A stretch of DNA of 64,000 nucleotides from Phlebopus portentosus. Lineage: Eukaryota; Basidiomycota; Agaricomycetes; Boletales; Boletinellaceae. The position numbers and the translations under genes were made by a program. Shown in pieces: positions 55,601-64,000 of this stretch. Position 1 is the stretch's first letter; each line of letters starts with the position of its first letter. The DNA lies in assembly GCA_037892935.1 (NCBI GenBank), contig JAYXKI010000001.1:2356001-2420000 (forward strand), read 5' to 3'. Under the pieces are notes generated by a model. The model made no database searches, was not told the origin of the DNA, and saw only the letters and a program-made list of their open reading frames with translations.

Positions 55601-58600
55601 CGTTCGATAATGCAGCAAGTGTGGTGGCTTCCCGAACCAAGAATGATGGACGGAGTTCAAACACCTTGACGGGTCAGTCACAGTCAGGTTCCAAGTCCAA
55701 TATGGGCGCAAAAGTCATTGTGACCACGGAAGAGGTAATCTGGAGCTTCCGACAATGGCAGGAAATGCTGACAATTATTTCAGTTAGAACTTGCATTAAG
55801 AGGTTTCCGATTAGTCCTCATTGGTGATCTGCACGAGGCTCCGGTACTCCAGCTCGCCACCAAACCATTCTCAGTATCAGTAACCGATTGGTCATCTCAG
55901 GCAAGTTCTTGTTTTATCTCTTACTTCAGCACCAAATGAAAGTTAGCCGGATCCAGATTCAAGCAAGGACAACGATCCCGCTTTCGATTTCATACTGGAA
56001 TTTGAAAAATTCTCACTGGGAACCGTTCATTGACCCATGGAATTTTACCGTTACGGTGAGTCGAATAATCCTGCATATTGTAATTTTTCCTCTCATAAGC
56101 TTTCCTACACAGATGCAAAGGATTACTTCGTCAGGAGGCATTTCGGTTAACATGGCCTCTCCTGAGCTTCTTGATTTCAACATAAGTTCAACCTTTGTTG
56201 AGCTGGCACTAGCGACGATTAACGTGTGGAACAAAGAAGGCGACCGTGTTCTAAAACGAGCGAGGGGAAGTTATGCACCTTATCGGATATCCAATAAGAC
56301 GGGAGCGCCTATTTTCATCTGGACAGATTCAAATGACGTAGCCAATAACAGTTCTCTTGCTGCGGTCCGAATCGATCAAGGTAGCATCATTGACTGGCGC
56401 TTTGATGATTGGAAAAAGATGAGAGAGGTATGATAGACATTCTTTTATTCGTTTATCACATCTTATACCTTTCTTGCAGGACAGTATTGCATCGGGCACA
56501 AACTCCATCGGTATCAAGTTTGACGCGAAGCCATGGGAACAATTGCGTAGCGTTCCCGTGGACAGGGAAGGAATGTACATATACTCCTTACGACCACGAA
56601 CAAAAAGTGGATATAGCAAGCTCATGTGCGAAATCGTGATAAAAGACAATGTCAAAATCGTTACCCTTCGCTCGACGTACAAAGTTGAAAACCAGACGTT
56701 CTATCCTTTGGAGATAACGCTAGTTGACGATACTGGGCATCCTGTCTACCCGATCGAAAAAATAGGTGAGGGACACGAATGTGCCATCCGCTCGTAACTC
56801 ACGTTTCCCTTGAAGTTCCCGGAGATGACTTCTTCCTTCCAATTGAGGCAGTCAGCCAAAACAGACTAAGGATTCAGCCTGACGGTAAGTTGCTTATGCT
56901 TTCTGAAAAAGAGATATAACTGAACTCGGAATTTGAAGCCGGTTTCGGTTATAGATGGTCTCAGCCAATAAAGTGGGAGGACCTTAGGGAAGTCAAGCAT
57001 TCAAGCGGAACCACAGTTCGTTGTCTGCATGTGGACAAAAAAGAAGCGCCGTTTCATTTCACAGTTTGCCCGATTTGGAGCACCCATGCAAGGTATATAC
57101 TCTTCTTTGTATAGTTAAGCCAACTGACCCATGGACACTTCCATAAGGGACTATCCTCAATTGACGTTGCATCTCCGTGCGCCAATAGAGCTAGAAAATC
57201 TGCTTCCATTCGACGTCCAGTACAAAATATATGACAAAGACACAAATCACAACTGGAATAGCTTCCTACGAAAGGGCGGGAATACACCGATTCATTCTGT
57301 AGAGCTAAACCACTTGGTTCTACTAAGTGTTACTGTTCTAGACACTGGTGAGTAATTGCAAACAGCAACCTTAAGCAAAGAAAGCTAATATCTATTTGCA
57401 ACAGTTTATAAAGCCAGTGATTTCACAATCATAAACGCCGATAAGAGATTCGAGTTCGGTCAGGAAGATCAAGTGTCCCTTCCTGATCCACAAGGGAGAA
57501 GGTTAAATTTGATGTTAAACTACGTGTACGCAGTAGAAGTAGTATGGGAGGGCGTCCATCTAATGCATTTCTTATAGCAAATTCCCGGACGCTGGAGGAG
57601 CCTTCAAGGTCCAGATGTATAGCCCGTTCATCGTCGTGAATAAGACGGGACTTCCTTTCTTCGTAAAATGTGTTCGATCTGCTGGCATGTACAAGGAAGT
57701 GTCTGGAGCTTTATCCAGAGGTGCGTAAAAACATTTGTCCATTCGATATAAGCATATTCATGTTATGATATAGATGAATTAACGACGAGCAGTCCCTTCC
57801 GTAAGTCTGTGCTACTGAATACTGCCAATGCTCTGAAACCAAAATTCAAACAGTCCTTTCTCATGTGAATAAGAAAGGAAACGATTTTGTCTTTAAAGTC
57901 GGCGACTCAAACTGGTCGCAGGTGAGAACGGCGTGTCGTCTCTTTAGTTTGTTCCTTTCAATATCATTTTGGGATAGGTGATCCGATTTGATGCACCGAG
58001 CGCCGAAACTGCAATGGTCATCCCACACACGAGCCAAAAATCAGAGATCCATGTTGGACTTTCCTGGTCTGAAGGGAGTGGGAAGTACAAGCTGACCAAA
58101 GTCATCGAGCTCAGCCCAAGATTCTTCATATATAATAAACTTGCTCAGGCCATTCGGTTCCGCGAGGTGGCAGCACCTCCATCTGGATCAGAGCTTAATT
58201 CAGGGGAACGAGCGCCATTGCATTTCATGCGAATTGATGATCGTAGGCTGCTGCGCGTCGCATATCCAGGTCTAAATGCCCAATGGTACTGTGCAACCGA
58301 ACATTTTACTTGTTTGAAGAAACGTGACGTGATAGTTTGGTCATTTAGGTCCGCCCCGGTTGACATGGAAGCCATCGGCACAGTGCATGTACGGATGTAT
58401 CCTCCGGGATCAACATCAGGGCAAGACGCCCACTTGATTGATATGAATGTCATTCTTGAAAAAGCCACAATCTTCGTCGTCCTCACGGGCCATCACGGGC
58501 CTTGGCCGTTCGTGATCGAGAATAGAAGCGGTTATGATATCTCAGTTGGGCAAGTTGTCAGTAACGTGCTATTTGATTATCTTCTTCGGATGAGTTCATG

Positions 58601-61307
58601 AATTTGTATAGGATGAGGCTCACGAGAGGCCAGAGAGTGATCATGTTTACAAAGTACGAGCGGGTAGTCACTTGCCCTACGCATGGGACTTCCCGGCTAT
58701 GGAAAAGAAGAAGTTATATCTGAGCTGCAACAAACGGGCGAGAAAGATTGACATAATGGAAATTGGAGTGCTTCCACCCTTACGAGTGCGCGATGATCTT
58801 GTTTCACAATAGAATTTTGCTGATTGGTCTGCCCTCAGCATAACTCTGGAGCAATCGCTTTGGACGTTCGTGCCGAGGGTCCATCCCAGCTGCTGACTAT
58901 TACCGATTATCGTGAAGAAACAAGTGTCTATAAGCCGAGGCGTCACAACACCGGAGAGAGTATTGCTCGTAGTGATTCTATGGCATCAACCCTAGAGTTC
59001 GAAGCCGTGCAAGTGGAGGTTCCGCCTACTCTTTCTATTACCCTTGATCTGAGAGGTCTTGGGGTTTCGGTCATGAAAAAGCATTTGATCGAAGTCGTTT
59101 ACCTTTCAGCTCAGGACCTGAAACTTGAATACCACAACAGTCCAGTTGCTCAATCTGCCAACTTATCCTTGGGAACGTTGCAGATAGACAATCAGCTTCA
59201 CGATGCCTTCTTCCCTATTTTGCTGCAGCCAACCCCTATCTCAAAGCAAGAAAGAGGTCTTGCAGCCCTGCCGACGGTCCAGGCGTCGGTAATTATTTTA
59301 AATGATAGCGGTGAGTTGATCCCGTCCGGAGAGACTACTATGACCTCACACTGCCATCTAGCGCATGGAGTTCTCTTTATCAAGTATTGCTCAATCCTGA
59401 TGCAGGCCTTAACAATCCAGATTGAGGAGGCATTCTTGAATGCGATGGTGGATTTTCTGAACGATGTCAATTGGCAGCCAGAATCAGAGAAGTGAGATTA
59501 TTATTAATTCTCTTCCTTGCCTGCATTAACACATTCGTATAGTGTTCTGATACGGGACGCGGACAAAATACCTGAACCATCGCCTCCTGAGCCTGGACAG
59601 GACGTTTATTTTGAAGTTCTTGAGCTGCAACCGATAATCCTTTCCATCTCTTTCGTTCGCAACACTGCGGCATCCGATGATAATCCAACAGCGTAAGTGA
59701 AACTTGTTCTTGCCTGGAATAGATGTTAACCCATTTTCAGAATGACGAGTGCAGATCCTCTTACTTTCGCTTTGAATGTTCTGACGATGATGCTTGCTAA
59801 TGCCGAAGGGATTGAACTGCACTTAAATGCGCTCGGGATAACCGACGTGCGACTGACATTGCCAGAAATTCAATCTCGCATTATATATCACTATCGGCAG
59901 GAAGTATTACGTCAGATATATCGTGTGCTCGGAGCGGCAGACTTCCTGGGGAATCCAGTTGGACTATTCACAAACGTTAGTTCTGGCGTGGCGGATATAT
60001 TCTATGAACCATGGCACGGAGTCGTTCAACATGGTGGGGGAGAACTGGGGATAGGCATCGCGAAAGTGAGTTCGCATCGGATTTGCATTGCTATTGCTTA
60101 CGATGAGGTTCTAGGGTGCGGCTAGCTTCGTGAAGAAGACCATCTTTGGTCTCTCGAACAGCGTGACGAAGATCACTTCGAGTATTGGGAAAGGTGTGTG
60201 ATCATGCAAAGTATATGCTTAATGAATGTATGTATGTACATGATTCTACTAGGTCTTAGCGCGGCGACGCTCGATGCTGACTTCCAAGCGAGACGTCGGC
60301 TGACTCAACGTCGGAACAAACCTAGACACGCACTGTACGATTTTCTAGTTTTTTGAACATTTTTCCAAACCTGACCTTTTTACCTCCGTAAGCATCGGGG
60401 TTGCTTCAGGGGCAGAAGCATTAGCCACTAGTGTAGCTAGTGGTGTTGAAGGCGTATTGGTGAGTCTTGCCATTCATTTCTTGCTGATACAAGTCTCCAT
60501 TCTGCATACAGATGAAGCCTCTCGAAGGCGCTGATGCGGAAGGCGCACTAGGTTTTTTCAAAGGCGTTGGCAAGGGTTTCATGGGGTACGCACTTTCCCG
60601 TTTCGTTCATTCTTGTCTAATCGTAGGCCATCAGCGCGGTCACAAAGCCTGTCGTGGGTGTATTTGACCTTGCGGCTAACGTCAGTGAAGGCGAGTCAGA
60701 ACTGGAAAATCTGATAACGATGAGAGTATTAAATACCTAAAAATATCCCCAGGCATACGAAACACCACGACGGTGTTTGATGCTCCTCAACGAGATCGCG
60801 TTCGAAAAGTGAGTGGTAAGATATCTCCACGATGATTCGGCATTAATAACCGCCCAAGCCTCGACACGTTTTTATGGAGGGTGTATTAGAGCCATACTCT
60901 CCTAGGAAAGCCGTGGGTCAAGCTTGGATGCGGGACATACAAGATGGCGTATATCGGAAAGACTATTACATTGCTCACATTGGTATGGAAGACCTTGAAT
61001 CATACTCTGCTTGTAGCTTACGAATCCATGACATTCAGATCTTCTAGGAACCGACACTATCGTATTACTGACGAATGTAAGGGTCATTTCGTTCTCATCA
61101 AGGGGACTCCGCCTGCACTGGGAGATGCCTTTGACTGGCATTGCGGGAGTTCAAGGAGAACAAACAGGAATTAGATTTGTGAGCAAGAATGGACGTGATT
61201 ATGACAGATTTGTTGTCATCCAGGACGCCGGCTCTCGGGAGTGGTTCTTTGAGCAGGTCAAGGCAGTGGTGTTGTCATTCAACGCACGGCGTAGGCTAGA
61301 GCGATAG
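49662..61307 (+). CDS. VPS13: VPS13-family bridge-like lipid transfer protein
   Basis: Forms a hydrophobic groove that moves phospholipids between organelles at contact sites. My model has 42 exons and 3137 residues, typical for the family. Early exons: 49662-49703, 49760-49820, 49888-49965, 50029-50229. Late exons: 60512-60585, 60635-60690, 60753-60808, 60859-60982, 61039-61307. The chorein N-terminus reads GTYVENLSPDQLSVGNIDLRDLRLKKSVLDKLDLPFGVVEG. VAB-like repeats lie around 56100-58600 (SYAPYRISNKTGAPIFIW, SPFIVVNKTGLPFFVK, SPRFFIYNKLAQAIRFREV). The C-terminal part has GAASFVKKTIFGLSNSVTKITSSIGKG, SGVEGVLMKPLEGAD, KPVVGVFDLAANVSEGIRNTTTVFD and a PH-like end SREWFFEQVKAVVLSFNARRR. The introns at 55901-55956 and 60691-60752 use GC donors, and 53214-53261 probably does. 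One exon (57774-57800) is 27 nt. The first 14 residues differ from the usual N-terminus. Confidence 0.95.
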
Positions 61308-61577
61308 TTGTGACATCTAGCAGAACGAGTATTTATTCCCCTATTTATTTAATTATATCCACCGAACAGAGATGCGAAATAAGAAATAAAACGTAGCCAA
61401 GAGTGCGAAGGGATGGCGCGGAAAGAAAGTCAAAAAGAGTGAGACAAGAGGTAGCAAACGAATGAATGGAATGGATACGGGCCACAAGGGGCAGACAAGA
61501 TCATAGAGCACCAATTGTTTTTGCAAATGAAGTGATAAAGACAGATAAAGTACTATAGAACGACGACAAGCCGTAGA

Positions 61578-64000
61578 TTAGGCCGTAATCGAAGGAGAAA
61601 CGACAACACGCCCTACTGCTCCTTTCTCCGTGAGTTCGCTCGCTGCCCTCTCCCTAGTGCGGTTAGCGATAGAGGGCGGGTCTTCAAAGTTGAAACTACC
61701 CTCATCGGGAATTTCGTTGGATACCACCTCTTCCTTTTTTGGGCAATTTGTATCCTTCCGGATGGCATTGTCATCCGAGTCGCAGTAGCTTTCGCGGGGA
61801 CTGGCAGAATACGCGCTCTGGAAGTCTGTATCAGAATCTTCCGTAGGAGCTATTGTTACTGATGGGGTAGTCGGAACATTTGAAACTGCCGGGCTAAGCG
61901 TAGTTGTAGGAGAAGCTGAAGTTGGGCTTTTCTCTACCTGCTTGAGCTGTTCTACAGAGACACGCTCGCCTTTGATCGCCACTGTATGAGGTTTCACAGG
62001 AGAATCCACGGCTTTGGGGGTCATGGATTTGTCGCGCTTCCCTGCCTGAGCCTTCGGTCTGCTGGTACGAGTAGACGCCTGAGAGGAGGAAACAGTGTTA
62101 CTGCGGGTCCTATTTGCGCCACTCTCGTAACCCAATGAGCGGCGTTTCTTGCCGCGCTCACGATCACTGCCTTCTGTTTCACTGTCAAGCGAGGGTCGCC
62201 ACTGAGCCACACGAGGATGAGCTAGAGCTTCAAGCTAATTCGACCAAAAAAAGGAGTTATTAAAACTGTATCCAACTCATTGCTGAGTATACAATAGAAT
62301 GAAAACATACCTTTTGCTGAATCTGAAGAACGGACTGCGCAATTCGATCAGTATTGGAATGAATGCCCTCGTCGACAGCAACCATAGCATCCTGCGAACG
62401 ATCGACAGCCGTCTCAGTAGCATCAATATTCATCGTCGTAGAAACCGGCGCTTCCTCCTCTTCTTCCTCCGCGATTGTCGTCGTTTCGAGAGAGTGCTTC
62501 GTGATCTCCTCGCTTTCCGCGGTTCCAGCCAGCGTAGCAGAGTCGATGCTCTGCGTGCGCATCGGTGATCGGGTTGCATGACTTGATCCCACTCTGGACG
62601 AGGATCGTGACGAGACAGCTGAATTCTCTCCGCCAAGCTGAGAACCGTCTTCTTCTGAGTCGCTCATCTCAATAGACATAGACATCGACTGCAGAGCACG
62701 CTCAATCTGCATTTCGACTTCCGCAACCAGCTTGTCACGCTCGTCTTCCATCTTCTGCATCGCTGAACGCATGTTCTCAAGCTCAATCAGGGCATCTCTA
62801 TGAGCAGTTTCCGTCTCACGAAGCTCTACAAGGCAAATTTAGAAAGTGCATCACTTGAATAGGAGTTTAAAAGACTCACGACCTTCCAACTTGGCCTTTT
62901 CCGCCGCAGTAAGCGAGACCAGGCCAGTCAAGCGCTTGCTCTCACGTTGTTCCTTATTAATCTTGTTCCTCAGCTCAGTCGCCTCGTTGCTGAGCTTCTC
63001 AGCAAACTGTTCAAAGGATACAAACTTGTCGCGCCACAGGTCGGATTCGGTCATGAGGAAGTTCAGGCGCCGCGACAGGCGGCCTATCTTCGTCTCGAGG
63101 TCGTCGCGTGCATCCACAAAGGCTGTGGCACGCTTACGAATCGAGGACTGTACTTGCTGTTCAGCGCCGCTCAGGCGCGGCGGACGCCTGTATTGACCAA
63201 ACAAAGAAATACGCTTGAAGAGAGAAGGCTTCTTGAACTGTGTACCATCAAAATTCTTGAGTAAAAATAAGTTAAATACGGAAATGAACACGGCACATTA
63301 CCTTGTCTTGGAGGACCTGATCGAAGGCTTGAATAATCTTCGTGGAATGCCACCATTCCGGAGGTTTGATGCTCTCGGCGATGACCGATGATGAGGCGCC
63401 CCTTTTCGCTTGGATCTTGCAAATAGGACGGAAGCGTCCTCCAGGGAAGGCTTCCTTGAATTCACTGCACGTGCGGTCGCAATCATTTAGCCGCACAAAT
63501 TGGTCAAGGCATACTAAGAACGCACATGGGTACGGAATGATCAGGATGATAGTACTCCCCGAACGCCCCCAGCAGTTTCTGCCTGTACCTGTCTCTCTGC
63601 TGCTTCACGGAGATGCATCCCGGTGGAGGTGAAGCGCAATTTAAGTAATTGATATCACTGCAAGCGCATGTCATAAGTCGAGACTTCGGTGGTCGGAAAG
63701 ACACTATATACATACAGATCACAAATGCAAACCTCTGATGGCGGACGGACTGCATAACGCATCTCAGAAGCCATACCAATGATCCAGGGTCCAGGGTCCT
63801 CTATGTAGATACGTGCATCTCTGGAGTGCACTGCAGGAAGCGCAATACCGTTCCATCCACGCAGTTCGACCAAGTATTTGATGGTAGCCACCGCAATCTG
63901 TAGTCTATGCATGAGCCCTCTGATAGTGACTAATAAGACATATGTAAAGGCTCACTCCGAGCATTGCAGGGTGGCGGGTGAAGAATAGGATGCGACCTGT
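61578..64000 (-). CDS. DENN (AEX-3) domain protein, 5' part outside the window
   Basis: Partial gene; minus-strand exons are >64000-63956, 63897-63716, 63657-63526, 63464-63302, 63255-62880, 62825-62311 and 62234-61578, coding for 674 C-terminal residues. The DENN core is seen in ILFFTRHPAMLGIAVATIKYLVELRGWNGIALPAVHS, IEDPGPWIIGM, RPPSEVCICDLDINYLNCASPPP and EFKEAFPGGRFRPICKIQ. DENN proteins are usually guanine-nucleotide exchange factors for Rab GTPases. The rest is coiled coil (ARDDLETKIGRLSRRLNFLMTESDLWRDKF; AEKAKLEGQLRETETAHRDALIELENMRSAMQKM), then an acidic Glu run and a long Ser/Thr-rich disordered tail. It is convergent with VPS13 (270 bp between stops). The missing 5' part should hold the upstream DENN region. 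The family call rests on the DLDxN and PGPW/GGRxRP segments. Confidence 0.75.

Overview
The window is nuclear DNA of an intron-dense filamentous fungus, most likely a basidiomycete of the Agaricomycetes type. Nearly every gene is cut by many introns of about 46-70 nt with GTRNGY donors, and the families (PriA/CPL1-like secreted protein, GT41 O-GlcNAc transferase, four-helix MARVEL-like protein) fit that group. No operons, Shine-Dalgarno sites or tRNA/rRNA genes were seen. The genus cannot be read from the sequence. All gene models below were built by hand: reading frame and family similarity across each junction were used to choose splice sites, and every model closes in frame unless stated.

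Left part (1-9.5 kb): an AT-rich decayed retrotransposon end with one LTR (1120-1380), the PP2A scaffold subunit, a long Ser/Thr-rich secreted protein ending in a PriA/CPL1 cysteine domain, a gene-poor 1.1 kb stretch, and a small unknown secreted protein. 9.5-20 kb: mitoribosomal protein mS35 head-to-head with an MFSD1-like transporter, a class 3 lipase, a 213-bp MITE, a four-TM protein, a triple-KH RNA-binding protein that carries an apparent one-base frameshift, Elongator subunit ELP5, and a GNAT-like protein. 20-33 kb: a fungal O-GlcNAc transferase with two successive 9-nt microexons, an AGTRAP-like membrane protein head-to-head with the diphthamide enzyme DPH7, a TMEM135-like membrane protein, a dysferlin-domain protein, and the mitochondrial iron-sulfur co-chaperone HSCB/JAC1. 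33-48 kb: a DExH RNA helicase with two dsRNA-binding domains, the AP-2 alpha adaptin, a PH-C2-RasGAP protein, a fatty-acid elongase and a small unknown protein. 48-64 kb: a 395-bp foldback element immediately before a 42-exon VPS13 lipid-transfer protein, then the 3' two-thirds of a DENN-domain gene that runs off the right edge.

The genes are a typical eukaryotic mixture rather than a cluster. Loose themes are membrane traffic and lipid handling (AP-2, VPS13, DENN, elongase, TMEM135-like, dysferlin-domain, lipase) and RNA/translation (KH protein, DExH helicase, ELP5, DPH7, mS35). No prokaryote-style defence island, CRISPR array or secondary-metabolite cluster is present. The most unusual signals are the microexon that carries the presumed catalytic lysine of the O-GlcNAc transferase, several GC-AG introns, the KH frameshift, and three non-autonomous repeat structures close to gene starts.
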